From: Magnetovibrio sp.
GTDB taxonomy: Bacteria > Pseudomonadota > Alphaproteobacteria > Rhodospirillales > Casp-alpha2
Length of the DNA: 64,000 nucleotides
Assembly (NCBI GenBank): GCA_002722175.1
Contig: PBKU01000022.1
Location: 36,396 to 100,395, forward strand
Direction: 5' to 3'
The notes beneath the pieces were generated by a model. It was not told the origin of the DNA. It made no database searches and saw only the letters and a program-made list of their open reading frames with translations. The stretch's first letter is position 1. Every line of letters begins with the position of its first letter. The position numbers and the translations under genes were made by a program. This document shows, piece after piece, positions 53,381 to 62,676 of the stretch.

Positions 53381-54184
53381 ATGACGGATAGAGAGCGGCA
53401 AAAAGGGAACACGCACAAATCGATCAAGCATTTTGAAAATCAGGCGACTGCTGAAATGAATAGGCATTTAGCTGATGTGCCGGCTTGGACGGTATGCCAA
53501 AAGCTTGCTCTGACGGCCCGTATGCTGGCTACCGAAGGACATGGCTCCGCGTTAGCTGGCCAGATTACTGCTCGAGGTGAAAAAGATGGAACTATGTGGA
53601 CTGCAAAGTTTGGCCTAGGGTTAGATGAAATTTGTGCCAGTGATTTCCTTCTGGTGGATGATGACCTTAACGTGCATTCAGGGGATGGAATGGCGAACCC
53701 GTCTAATCGGTTCCATCTATGGATCTACCGTGCTCGCTCAGACGTAGAGTGTGTTGTGCATACCCATCCGCCTTATGTTTCTGCTCTATCGATGATTAAC
53801 GTGCCACTTGTTGTTTCACATATGGATACGGCAATGTTTTATGATGATTGTGCCTGGCTTCAGGAATGGCCGGGGCCACCGATCGGCGATGAAGAGGGCG
53901 AGCTGATCTCCAGGGCTCTCGGTGACAAACACTCTATCCTATTAGCGCATCACGGTCAGCTTTCAGCTGGAGAAAGCATAGAACAGGCGGCTGTACTGGC
54001 CTTTCATTTTGAGCGTGCAGCCAAGATGCAGCTTGAGGCAATGGCAGCCGGAAAAATTAATCCCCTACCCGCTGCTGCAGGCAAACGCGCTCACGACTAT
54101 CGACTAAAAACAGCACCATTGAATGCTACTTTTTACTACTATGCCCGAAAAGCTCTTAAGGCTTCGCCCGAATTGCTGTATTGA
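53381..54184 (+). CDS. Class II aldolase/adducin-family protein
   Basis: A 267-residue zinc-dependent aldolase-type protein. The metal motif HTHPPY near residue 127 and the distal LLAHHGQLS near 188 supply His ligands, and the preceding helix region (ARMLATEGHGSALAGQITAR) is typical of this fold. Substrates may be sugar phosphates or other hydroxy-keto acids. It follows the orphan hairpin and converges on the phosphatase-family gene. The ribosome site is GAAAGGGG. Confidence 0.87.
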   Translation: MTDRERQKGNTHKSIKHFENQATAEMNRHLADVPAWTVCQKLALTARMLATEGHGSALAGQITARGEKDGTMWTAKFGLGLDEICASDFLLVDDDLNVHSGDGMANPSNRFHLWIYRARSDVECVVHTHPPYVSALSMINVPLVVSHMDTAMFYDDCAWLQEWPGPPIGDEEGELISRALGDKHSILLAHHGQLSAGESIEQAAVLAFHFERAAKMQLEAMAAGKINPLPAAAGKRAHDYRLKTAPLNATFYYYARKALKASPELLY

Positions 54185-54432
54185 AGAACGACCAAGGAAG
54201 AGTATTTAATTAAAATCTTACTTATTGAACGCTGAAGGTGATAAAGAAGACAGTAATGCTCTAACAACATAAATATTTTGTCAACGGGAACACCTGCGTG
54301 TTTGATGTATTTCATACCTAAATGTTAAAATTTTCCAATGTCCAGACTATGTATTGGAGTGTTTTCGTCAGTAGTCTTGACTGCCGGTCATCGTTCAACT
54401 CAGATGTCTAGTGAGGTGTTTCGATTTTCTCT
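54185..54432. other. Convergent intergenic gap, no clear feature
   Basis: This 248-base space between two convergent genes shows no clear stem-loop terminator and no gene. Confidence 0.4.
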
Positions 54433-55701
54433 TTATTTTCCCCTGGACAATGGACGTCCATCCATATCTTTACATGGCTCTCCCAGATAGTCGAGTACTG
54501 TGGGAGCCAGGTCAATGGCTGAGGTTGTCTCGTTGCAGGAGCTGCGGGGCAAAAAACCGGTTCCCTTGGCTATCAAAAAAGGATTTTGTTCAAATTTCCC
54601 TAAGCCGCCATGTTGACCGCACCCAATTACAGTGTCCTCATGAAGAGGATCGTCAACTGCTATGCTCATCCCCTTTATCCCGTGTTTATTTGTATCCAGG
54701 GTGTTCTTTGTGGTAACCGAAATTGTCAGTGCTCCGGCAGGGTTTTGACCTAAAAGGCTCAGGTCGTTGCCAGAATAAACTCCATCCAGTTCTTTCAGGG
54801 TCCTTAGAAAGCGTATTATCTGCATTTTCTTAGGTAGTGCTTCGACTGAAAGGTAGATATTTGCACTAAAGCCATTTGATGCAACTACAACATCCGAGGA
54901 ATCAAAGCTTCTTTTTAGGCCTTTCTCGACCAGAAGATTATTTAGAGGGAGGGTGGCCGACACAGTTTGGTGTCCATGGTCAGATGCAACGATCAGCAAA
55001 ATATCCTGCCCGTTTTGATTGAGCCGATCAATAGTGCGCGCAATCTTACCGGCGTTCCTGTCGGTAGCAGCGATAACAGCTAAATTTTCTTTCGACCCAA
55101 GGGAACTTGCATGTTGAGTATGATCCGGTTCGCATAGCCATAAGACAGAATATGGGGAACTCTTATCTTTGAGAATGTCGCTACAAAAGCGGGCGGTCAT
55201 ATCGTTATCACCCTTTATATCATGGCTTACATTCAAATGGTCAGAGCCTTCAATCCTGACAAGTCCCGGACCAAATGACCCGCTTCTGTGATACACATAG
55301 CCATAACCATCCGGATCATGAAAATGAGCGGCGCCAGGCGAGACATTTGAAAAAATAACAGCTCTTCCGCGTTTGGCTAGTCTCTGTGAAAGTGTTGGAA
55401 CGCGAAGCGTTGCACCGGTCGCTTTGCGCATTCGTTCTCGAAAATCGGGGTGACCGGCCGAGAGGGCAGTCAGTCCAGCACCTTCATTCAGAGCAACACA
55501 ATTACCTTCGAGCCCGTGGCGACCGGGATGGCATCCTGTCGCAATCGAGGCGACGGTAGTGCGCGTTGTCGAGGGGAACACACTGCGATGGTCAAGGTAG
55601 ATGCGACCAGTATTTCCTATATGACATAAGTGTGGTGTCCATTCTGGTCGCACCATATCGGCTCGAAGCCCATCGCAGATTAGTAAGACGACGCGTTTCA
55701 T
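54433..55701 (-). CDS. Alkaline-phosphatase-superfamily hydrolase (phosphodiesterase/pyrophosphatase type)
   Basis: A 422-residue two-metal hydrolase of the nucleotide pyrophosphatase/phosphodiesterase branch. CDGLRADM supplies the first metal Asp, FPSTTRTTVASIATG contains the Thr nucleophile, ASDHGHQT and EPDHTQHA the rest of the metal site. Targets may be phosphodiesters, phosphonates or phosphoryl-alcohols. It is the last gene of a likely three-gene run after the OYE-type and PrpD genes. Confidence 0.85.
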   Translation of the reverse strand: MKRVVLLICDGLRADMVRPEWTPHLCHIGNTGRIYLDHRSVFPSTTRTTVASIATGCHPGRHGLEGNCVALNEGAGLTALSAGHPDFRERMRKATGATLRVPTLSQRLAKRGRAVIFSNVSPGAAHFHDPDGYGYVYHRSGSFGPGLVRIEGSDHLNVSHDIKGDNDMTARFCSDILKDKSSPYSVLWLCEPDHTQHASSLGSKENLAVIAATDRNAGKIARTIDRLNQNGQDILLIVASDHGHQTVSATLPLNNLLVEKGLKRSFDSSDVVVASNGFSANIYLSVEALPKKMQIIRFLRTLKELDGVYSGNDLSLLGQNPAGALTISVTTKNTLDTNKHGIKGMSIAVDDPLHEDTVIGCGQHGGLGKFEQNPFLIAKGTGFLPRSSCNETTSAIDLAPTVLDYLGEPCKDMDGRPLSRGK

Positions 55702-55797
55702 TAAACCTCAAAAGTCAGCACAATCTGTAGAAAACGTTTCATACGGTATCAATTCACTAGGAAAAGGGTGTTACAGAATGATCCATGGAAATGACAC

Positions 55798-57195
55798 CTA
55801 GGGTTTAGAGGCTATTAAGCATTGAACTAAAGACCTCACTCCTTCTTTTTTATCAAGGTCCAGAACATTGCTTAAGACTTCTTGTTGATGTTCATCAGAA
55901 AGAATTTTATCCGTGCATTCCTTAAACTTGTCAACGAAATCAGTTTTTGTGAACGGGTTTCGAGGATCCCCCTTTTGATAATCCACCCGCTTTTCAAAAT
56001 TTCGTCCATCGGTCGTGGTGACGGTTGCGATTGCAGGCATTGACATGGGTTTAAGCGGAATTTTATCCAGTTCAGTATCTGCCTCCGCACTGACCTTACT
56101 CGCCAGCTTTAGAATTTCCGGGTCGGAAAGGCGCTTGGGGTCAAAGTCTGTTGTCCTTACTTTTCCGTTGTTTAATAATCCGATCGCCAGGCAATAGGGA
56201 AGACTCATCTGGCCATCCAGTTCGTTTTGCGGGTTGTATTTTCGCGTCTTATCCCCATGGTAATCAACCACATAGGGAATAAGAAACGATTTCATGCGGA
56301 AGTGAAGTGTGTGTAGATCTTCGATCTGCAGCTGGTTCTCCTTGATAATAGCAAGGACTGCTTCAAGCGGGGCAGCATTACCATCGCAAAAAGGATAGGA
56401 TTTTACTGAAGTATCAAGTATATCATATCGACTGCCAAGTTCTTCTACTAGACGGTCGGGCTGGGAGTTTTCAGAGTAGGCATGAAAGGTTCCATGTTCT
56501 CCTTCGAATATAGATTTCGGCCCTGTCATTCCCTGCTTTGCAAGATGGGCGGATATAAGTCCTCCGTGTGCAGCTTTTGCAACGTGAAACCGCTTTGTAT
56601 CTGTTCCTTCCTTGAGAAATTCTGTTGTTCCCCCTGCATAACTTCCCGCAATGCCAAATGAGCTTGCTATAGTTGATGGGTCGAGTTTGAGTAGCCTTCC
56701 AGCAATTGCGGCTGCAGCAAATGCGCCGCACACTGCAGTTGGTTGAAGCCCTCGCATGTATAGGCCCTGCGAATTTATGGCAACTGCACATCGCGTCGCA
56801 ACATCATACCCTATGATGATTGACGCGAGAACTTCCTCGCCTGAAGCATTCTGACTTTCTGCAATAGCCAGCGCGCTTGGTGGGATAATACCGCCTACCT
56901 GAACACCAGCGAGATCATCATTATAATCCATGCTATGAACAAACATTGCATTTGCTAGTGCTGCATTTGTATCTGGCACACGGTCGCCGTGGTACCATAT
57001 TGTTGCTTGAGCTGTTCCTCCTTGCTGTAAAACGTAATTGTAGACCGCATGGCACCATTTTTTGTCCGCACTTGTTATGGCAACACCAAGAGCATCCAAG
57101 AGACAGAGCTTTGCATGTTCTATTACGTGTCTAGGAATATCACGATACTTAAGTTCAGACACATATTCCGCTAATTTTTCTGCTAGAAAAGACAT
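55798..57195 (-). CDS. MmgE/PrpD-family protein
   Basis: A 465-residue protein of the family of 2-methylcitrate dehydratase and cis-aconitate decarboxylase. The sequence shows LLDALGVAI near residue 32, HSMDYNDDLAG near 85, and the conserved AFAAAAIAGRLLKLD with KRFHVAKAAHGG near 170-215. Many members have unrecorded substrates. No prpB or prpC is near, so a methylcitrate role is unlikely. It lies between the OYE-type and phosphatase-family genes on one strand. Confidence 0.88.
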   Translation of the reverse strand: MSFLAEKLAEYVSELKYRDIPRHVIEHAKLCLLDALGVAITSADKKWCHAVYNYVLQQGGTAQATIWYHGDRVPDTNAALANAMFVHSMDYNDDLAGVQVGGIIPPSALAIAESQNASGEEVLASIIIGYDVATRCAVAINSQGLYMRGLQPTAVCGAFAAAAIAGRLLKLDPSTIASSFGIAGSYAGGTTEFLKEGTDTKRFHVAKAAHGGLISAHLAKQGMTGPKSIFEGEHGTFHAYSENSQPDRLVEELGSRYDILDTSVKSYPFCDGNAAPLEAVLAIIKENQLQIEDLHTLHFRMKSFLIPYVVDYHGDKTRKYNPQNELDGQMSLPYCLAIGLLNNGKVRTTDFDPKRLSDPEILKLASKVSAEADTELDKIPLKPMSMPAIATVTTTDGRNFEKRVDYQKGDPRNPFTKTDFVDKFKECTDKILSDEHQQEVLSNVLDLDKKEGVRSLVQCLIASKP

Positions 57196-57273
57196 CTGTG
57201 TTTTGGCTCCTTTACTGTATTTCGACCCCGTTACAAGTTCCTAATTCTGATCTTCTGATCAGTTATTGTTTTC

Positions 57274-59322
57274 TTAAATATCTTTACAAATCCTGAGCGA
57301 GTCATGAATAGCTGCGTGTATGTTGCGACTGGAGTCAGCATCTCCAACACGGTAGAGAGCAAAACTATTGGTTGCTTCCATTGAAAGTGCCGGCTGTGGC
57401 TCTCTCCTAGTAATTGCTGTCAGGTCCGTAACACCGTTATTGTAGGAATGTCTACGAAGATCGTGGAAGATTCCGTCCATAGGAATTGTTCCGTGTTCAA
57501 TGACTACCTGATCTACTGATCGTTCACTGATATCATCGGTCCACTCATTTGCGAATTTACAACGAAGACGATTGCCGTCAGGCTTAACGGATAAAAGCCG
57601 CAGGTCAGTTGAAAGGGTTACTCCCATTTTGTAGAAGTGCTTCATGTAAACTGTGAAGTTCATACCACCCATTTCTGCTGCAACCATACGATCAGGAGTA
57701 ACGAGTTCCACCTTGGCGCCTTTGTTAGCTAAAAAGTCAGTGCAAGAGGGCCCTTGATGCTGGCCATTATCATCATAGACCAGGATATTTTCGGCAGGCG
57801 GGATGCTTCCAGAAAGGATATCCCATACGCTGCAGCAGAGGTCACCGCCACGAACAAACTCCTTATCAGGAATCCCACCAGTGGCAACAATCACTACATC
57901 AGGGTTTTCAGCAAGAACATCAGCATCTTCAGCAAGAATATTTGTGCGGGTATCAACATCAAGTATATTAATTTCAGACTCCAGCCAGGAGACAATGCCG
58001 AGTAGTTCTTTTCGCCAATCGGCCTTCGCTGCAAGTAGCACCTGCCCCCCTACACGTTCTGCGGCTTCAAACAACACTACTTTGTGCCCGCGTGATGCCG
58101 AGACGCGGGCAGCTTCCAAGCCGGCGGGGCCAGCGCCAACCACTACTACTCTTTTTCTAGGGCCTTTGGTTGGGTGTATTGTCTGGGGCAGCGTTTCTTC
58201 CCGGCCTGTTGCGGCATTCTGGATGCAAAGGGCCTCGCCTCCTTCATAAATTCTGTCGAGGCAATAACCAGCCCCAACACATGACCGAATTCGTTTTTCT
58301 CGGCCTATTGCCAGTTTGTTCGCGATATGGGGATCAGCCAAGTGCGCGCGTGTCATTGAAACAAGATCCATCACGTTTTCAGTGATGGCGTGACGTGCAG
58401 TTGCTAGATCGATGATGCGGCATGAATGAAAGACCGGCAGTTTGGTTTCAGCTTTGAACTGCTGGACCAGGCGCAGATGCGGGGCTAACGGAGAAACCAT
58501 CCCGGGAATCGATTCAGCAAGGGCGCGATGAGTAGACGTGTGCCCCACATTCAGATTGATAAAATCAATCAGTCGGGTCGTTTCAAGACGCTTGGCAATA
58601 TCCAAGCAGTCATCAAAAGCCAGGCCTTCGTCAATTAACTCATTTGCAGCTGCACGGATGCCAACAATAAATTCGGCCCCTACCTGGCGTCGGATTTCCT
58701 CAAGGGTTTCAATAAGAAGACGCAAGCGATTTTCCGGCGATCCGCCATAGGCATCATGTCGCAGGTTGGTGGCGGGTGACAGGAATTGTCCAAGTAAATG
58801 ATTGTGGCTATTTAGTTCAATGCCATCAAGCCCCCCTTCCTTGCATCGACGAGCAGCCTGACCAAAGTCTTCGATGACCCGTTTAATATCCATTTTATCG
58901 GCTTCACGGGGGAAACTCCGGTGTGAAGGTTCGCGAATTCTTGATGGAGCAATATTTGTTACCCAGTTGCCAACGTTCCATTGGCTGCGCCGTCCCATGT
59001 GGGTAATTTGGCACATGAGTGCTGTCCCATGGCGGTGTATGCGTTTAGAAAATTGCGTAAAGAACGGTATTACCTTATCGTCGCCAACGTATAGGTTCCC
59101 AAATACCGAAGGCGAATCAGCAGACACGTTTGACGACCCCCCGAACATGCTAAGTCCAATGCCACCGATGGCTTTTTCTTCATGATATCGTTGGTAGCGT
59201 TCACCGGGCATAGCAGCAGAATCACCGTAAGCGGGCGCATGGGCCGTGCTCATAATCCTGTTTTTTAGATGGAGGTGACGAAGACGAAATGGTTTTAAAA
59301 GCGGGTCCGATGTCGATGACAT
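57274..59322 (-). CDS. OYE-family FMN/FAD oxidoreductase, altered Fe-S motif
   Basis: A 682-residue protein of the same type as the one at 36922: FMN TIM barrel (1-360), Cys-rich linker, then FAD/NAD(P) domains starting at VVGAGPAGLE. The linker reads CVGAGYCLDRIYEGGEALC: three Cys, with Ala where the second of the usual four Cys stands. The 4Fe-4S cluster is thus probably altered. Relatives include enoate reductases and demethylases of N-methylated amines. It is first in the run with PrpD and the phosphatase-family gene. Confidence 0.87.
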   Translation of the reverse strand: MSSTSDPLLKPFRLRHLHLKNRIMSTAHAPAYGDSAAMPGERYQRYHEEKAIGGIGLSMFGGSSNVSADSPSVFGNLYVGDDKVIPFFTQFSKRIHRHGTALMCQITHMGRRSQWNVGNWVTNIAPSRIREPSHRSFPREADKMDIKRVIEDFGQAARRCKEGGLDGIELNSHNHLLGQFLSPATNLRHDAYGGSPENRLRLLIETLEEIRRQVGAEFIVGIRAAANELIDEGLAFDDCLDIAKRLETTRLIDFINLNVGHTSTHRALAESIPGMVSPLAPHLRLVQQFKAETKLPVFHSCRIIDLATARHAITENVMDLVSMTRAHLADPHIANKLAIGREKRIRSCVGAGYCLDRIYEGGEALCIQNAATGREETLPQTIHPTKGPRKRVVVVGAGPAGLEAARVSASRGHKVVLFEAAERVGGQVLLAAKADWRKELLGIVSWLESEINILDVDTRTNILAEDADVLAENPDVVIVATGGIPDKEFVRGGDLCCSVWDILSGSIPPAENILVYDDNGQHQGPSCTDFLANKGAKVELVTPDRMVAAEMGGMNFTVYMKHFYKMGVTLSTDLRLLSVKPDGNRLRCKFANEWTDDISERSVDQVVIEHGTIPMDGIFHDLRRHSYNNGVTDLTAITRREPQPALSMEATNSFALYRVGDADSSRNIHAAIHDSLRICKDI

Positions 59323-59547
59323 GATATTAAGCTTTTTTGTTTAATTAAGAGCTCTAAAAATTAATATATCTGCATACAAAAAATTTTTGATCAAGATAAA
59401 TTAATATTTACGAGACTAACTTTGGCATTCGATACTACAATCGTGAGTAAAAATTAGGAATTTAATATTTTAAGGAGAATTGTGTTTTAGTTGCTAAGCA
59501 GAATGAGCCGTTCTAAACTACCTAAAAATTGGGAGCGAGCGGTTTAG

Positions 59548-59842
59548 ATGAAAAAAGGTTACTGGATAGCAACATATCAAAAGATTCTAGATGGCAGAAA
59601 ATTAGAGGAGTATGTTACGCTAGCAGGGCCGGCAATTAAGGAAGGCGGAGGAAGAATGCTTGTTCGCGGAATGCCTGCTGCCACGTTTGAAGATGGCCTA
59701 AGTGAACGGACCGTAGTAATTGAATTTGATAGTGTTGAGCGCTGCAATAAAAACCCATAACAGTTCAAGTTATAAGAAGGCACTAAAAGCATTAAATGGC
59801 GGTGCTGTGCGTGATTTACGTATTGTGGAAGGAACTGATTAA
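59548..59842 (+). pseudogene. DUF1330-family small protein, broken by one-base frameshift
   Basis: The first frame gives MKKGYWIATYQKILD to SVERCNKNP and stops at 59760. The same family pattern resumes in the -1 frame from about 59753, HNSSSYKKALKALNGG, ending in VEGTD at 59842. The total of 295 bases is one more than a whole number of codons. One extra base in AAAAACCC (about 59746-59753) explains it. It could be a genuine loss, a phase-variable run or a sequencing error. An intact version would be 97 residues, normal for DUF1330. Confidence 0.75.
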
Positions 59843-59947
59843 TTGCTTTCAGCATCCATTCTTCAACTTCCCTTTGTAAATATCCAGCCGGTTCTTTTTT
59901 GATAAGCTAGAGAACTGCCGATTGCGGTTGGCAACAGGAAAAATTTT

Positions 59948-60544
59948 ATGGATTTTCCATCGCTGATCTCATTTACCCTATTTGCTTCTGTTGCGGCATT
60001 CACTCCGGGCCCAAATAATATTATGCTGACGGCTTCAGGTGCTAACTTCGGGTTTAGACGCTCGCTACCTCATGTCCTTGGCATAACATTTGGCTTTTGC
60101 AGTCTTCTGCTTGCTGCGGGCTTTGGGCTTGCGGGCTTATTTTCAATGGTTCCAGAGCTTTACGAAGTAATGCGTTATCTTAGCATAGCTTATCTATTTT
60201 TTTTAGCGTGGAAAATTGCTACTGCTGAGCGCGGTTGTCGTGATGCAAAAGCAAAACCGATTACTTTCCTACAGGCCGCTGCTTTTCAGATAATCAACCC
60301 CAAGGGTGTTAGTGTCATTATCAGTGCAACAACCGCCTACGTTAGCGGGGTTGACAGGATGGCTGCAGAGATTTTTGTTCTAGTGTTTATATTTTTTATC
60401 GTAACGCTGCCTGCTACCCTTGCATGGACTTTATTTGGTACCGTAATTGCGACCTTTCTTAAAACCGAGCGTTTTCGGAGAGCATTTAATATTCTAATGG
60501 CCCTTTTGCTGGTGATCAGTCTGTTACCGGCACTGCTAAAATAA
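59948..60544 (+). CDS. LysE/RhtB-family amino-acid exporter
   Basis: A 198-residue, six-helix exporter. ASVAAFTPGPNNIMLTASGANFGFRRSLPH is the family N-terminus, and FQIINPKGVSVIISATTAY near residue 110 matches the central motif. It exports an amino acid or analogue; the substrate cannot be told. Confidence 0.93.
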   Translation: MDFPSLISFTLFASVAAFTPGPNNIMLTASGANFGFRRSLPHVLGITFGFCSLLLAAGFGLAGLFSMVPELYEVMRYLSIAYLFFLAWKIATAERGCRDAKAKPITFLQAAAFQIINPKGVSVIISATTAYVSGVDRMAAEIFVLVFIFFIVTLPATLAWTLFGTVIATFLKTERFRRAFNILMALLLVISLLPALLK

Positions 60545-60773
60545 CCAGAGTTAGACCTTCTCTTCTAATGCCGAGTTCATCGCCCTTCTACAATCACCAT
60601 ATTTTAAGCCTAAACTCTGTGTTTTTTAAAATGATATCTGCATTTGTGATCGATCAAACATTGTTCATTGATGGAAAATATCTAATTTAAACATTTAGAT
60701 TGCGAAGGAACAGAACTGAAGTGATATTATAGTACAAATTCAAAACATTTGAATCAGAAAATGGGGTGATGTC

Positions 60774-61238
60774 ATGATACATCTTGGAGGCTGTTTGTGC
60801 GGAGAGGCTCGATTCGAAGCTGAGGGAAGTCCTTCAAGGGTAGCCGTCTGTCATTGTCGCTACTGCCAGTTACGGACAGGAAGTGCCTTTGGCATATCCG
60901 TTTATTTCCCAGTGAATAAAATCAAGGTGATATCAGGTTCATTTGAAGACTACTCTTATGAAACTGAAAGCGGTAACAAAGCTAAAATTGAAAGATGCAT
61001 TAATTGCGGGACATCATTATTTTGGCAGATATACGCTGATACCCACTCTGGAATAAAAGGTACAGCAGGCGGTGCGTATGACCCCCCTTCATTTTGGTAT
61101 GATCTGCAACGCGAAGTTTTTACTCGAACTAGGGCTGAATTCTGTTCAATTGATGCAGTCAATAGCTACAACACACATCCCGCCTACTCCCCTTTGAGGG
61201 GCGATGAGCCAAGGCTGAGTGGAGATCAAGGCAGTTAG
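60774..61238 (+). CDS. GFA-family zinc protein (glutathione-dependent formaldehyde-activating enzyme-like)
   Basis: A 154-residue protein. The family zinc ligands are CLCGEARFE (Cys8 and Cys10), CHCRYCQ (26-31) and CINCGTSLFW (near 78-81). Many members are not true formaldehyde-activating enzymes but CENP-V/GFA fold proteins with unknown targets. The ribosome site is a weak ATGGGGTG ahead of the ATG. A short imperfect hairpin (61283-61304) follows its end. Confidence 0.88.
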   Translation: MIHLGGCLCGEARFEAEGSPSRVAVCHCRYCQLRTGSAFGISVYFPVNKIKVISGSFEDYSYETESGNKAKIERCINCGTSLFWQIYADTHSGIKGTAGGAYDPPSFWYDLQREVFTRTRAEFCSIDAVNSYNTHPAYSPLRGDEPRLSGDQGS

Positions 61239-61381
61239 GAGTGAGCAATCTATGCCCAACAAACGGCTTGAGCATTCAATATAAAACCTCGCAAGAAGGG
61301 TTTTCAACTATCTGGTAAATGGGGTAATTACTCTTTTGAAAATCTCCGTAGCATTTTTGAAAGAGAGAAGGAGGTAGCAGC

Positions 61382-61555
61382 ATGCTGTGCGCAAACGTAT
61401 CACCCGTACTTCTGCCAATTCTAGCTCTTGGATTTTGTACTGTTCTTTATGGGAGCCTCAGGACGTTTTTTAAAATCAAGCACAGTTTTTCGTGGGCTGT
61501 GATCATTTCATCTTTTTTGAGTTTGCTTGTTATAAATATATGTGGAGCAAATTAA
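61382..61555 (+). CDS. 57-residue membrane microprotein
   Basis: A protein of 57 residues with two hydrophobic segments (about 8-24 and 36-53) and a basic loop between (RTFFKIKHS). AAGGAGG, a near-ideal ribosome site, lies eight bases before the ATG. This is good evidence that it is translated. No family is recognised. Two even smaller membrane proteins follow. Confidence 0.65.
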   Translation: MLCANVSPVLLPILALGFCTVLYGSLRTFFKIKHSFSWAVIISSFLSLLVINICGAN

Positions 61556-61893
61556 TCAATCTATCAATGCATCGATTGTTGGTGATTATATCTGTGCATA
61601 CTAACTGAATATTTTCGGCTTTTCGGGGCAGCAGTCCGCTATTAGGAGCAGTTTCGCACTAGAAACGGCATAAGAGTAGAAAAAGCACCTGGTTTGAAAT
61701 ATGTATGCGATGCCGTGATAGTTCTAAGAAGAATCGGCATCAGACAGAATCGACGCAAAAATCGTGTTAAAATGACCATTCCTTAAGGCTGAGAAAATCG
61801 CGGAAACCTGGGAAAATGGATGGCCTTAACTAATTAGTAAGAAAATCGCTAATAGCGTAAAGAAAACACAGACATATGATAGGAGTATTGAAG
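61556..61893. other. Gap between microprotein genes
   Basis: This 338-base stretch has no reading frame with a ribosome site and no clear hairpin; it could hold the promoter of the next microprotein. Confidence 0.35.
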
Positions 61894-61962
61894 ATGGGAA
61901 TGATTATTTTTGCAATTGGAGTTGCTGGGACAGCTGCTCTTATGCACTTCGGTGTTTTGTGA
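61894..61962 (+). CDS. 22-residue membrane microprotein A
   Basis: MGMIIFAIGVAGTAALMHFG and two more residues: one transmembrane-length hydrophobic segment ending in HFG-V-L. TAGGAG lies eight bases before the ATG, and a strong terminator begins 13 bases after the stop, so this is a free-standing gene. A second 22-residue protein with the same ending pattern lies 190 bases on. Confidence 0.65.
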   Translation: MGMIIFAIGVAGTAALMHFGVL

Positions 61963-61974
61963 TCGAAATCAGAT

Positions 61975-62010
61975 TTATTGCTCCACTGGGGTTCCCCGGT
62001 GGAGCAATAA
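61975..62010 (+). terminator. Terminator after microprotein A
   Basis: Arms 61975-61991 and 61994-62010 are complementary at 17 positions with one G-U pair (TTATTGCTCCAC-type arm). The tip probably opens into a small loop. TTAACG follows, a short T-run only. Position right after the 22-codon gene marks it as that gene's terminator. Confidence 0.75.
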
Positions 62011-62120
62011 TTAACGTGTGCTGATTTTTTAGTAATTCGTCTCTCAGCATTTCTAGGATGGCATGTCTGCCAGCAAATAGATTTAACTAAATTGTAAGAG
62101 AATTCTGTATATATTCAAAG

Positions 62121-62142
62121 CTCCATTTTACAAAAGTTGGAG
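62121..62142 (+). promoter_or_regulatory. Hairpin masking ribosome site of microprotein B
   Basis: CTCCA (62121-62125) pairs with TGGAG (62138-62142), and the TTT/AAA inside may extend the stem. GGAG is the only plausible ribosome site for the TTG at 62151, so the hairpin would hold translation back until opened. Function is inferred from base pairing. Confidence 0.4.
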
Positions 62143-62150
62143 TGTTTGAA

Positions 62151-62219
62151 TTGGAAATTATTATTCTCATCGCTGCCGTTGCTGCGGCTGCAACTATTTT
62201 TCATTTTGGGGCTTTCTGA
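62151..62219 (+). CDS. 22-residue membrane microprotein B
   Basis: MEIIILIAAVAAAATIFHFG and two more residues, with a TTG start behind GGAG. It has the same length as microprotein A and shares the N-terminal II, VA in the middle, Ala14 and the HFG ending, so the two look like paralogues. A role as a small subunit or regulator of a membrane complex is typical of such proteins, but nothing nearby shows which. Confidence 0.55.
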   Translation: MEIIILIAAVAAAATIFHFGAF

Positions 62220-62432
62220 TGGTTTGCCGCACCTGTCATTCAACAGGGATGGTAATTAAGAACACAAATTACTTCCTTGCTGCAGTTGTCGCAAAAGATA
62301 GCACCAGCTTTGCTTTGGTTTTTAGGCTCAATCCGAATCAGATGATCCATGTGTTCTGAGTTGAATGCTCTAATATGCATTCCAGATTAACCAGAAAATT
62401 CCCAGGTTCTATTATAAAAGAGGATTTTAAAG

Positions 62433-62573
62433 ATGGAAAAATTATTTTACGAGTGGTCATCAGTTAATGTATTGCTGATGATTTTTGATGTAGTCCGGTC
62501 GGCTTTATCTTCCGAAAAACATTCGCTATGGCAGAATGCGTCGTCTAGGCAAACCTTATCCGAGCCTACATAG
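62433..62573 (+). CDS. Possible 46-residue small protein
   Basis: An ATG behind AGAGGATTTTAAAG opens a 46-residue frame, MEKLFYEWSSVNVLLMIFDV to SEPT, with one short hydrophobic patch (residues 11-26). There is no family match. The ribosome site is fair; coding is plausible but unproven. Confidence 0.4.
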   Translation: MEKLFYEWSSVNVLLMIFDVVRSALSSEKHSLWQNASSRQTLSEPT

Positions 62574-62676
62574 ATTTTTTACTCATCACCCTTCTGTAAA
62601 GCCGATAAATAACTTGGAAATTAATCACTTAATTCGATATAGTGGCATTAGAATTCTAAGGTTTATACTTAAGAGC

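Noticed and set aside
55798..57195. 2-methylcitrate cycle
   Set aside because: Only an MmgE/PrpD-family gene is present; prpB, prpC and a propionyl-CoA step are absent nearby.
59740..59760. Programmed -1 frameshift in the DUF1330 gene
   Set aside because: The local TAAAAAC does not have the XXXYYYZ form and no downstream pseudoknot is evident; simple indel is more likely.
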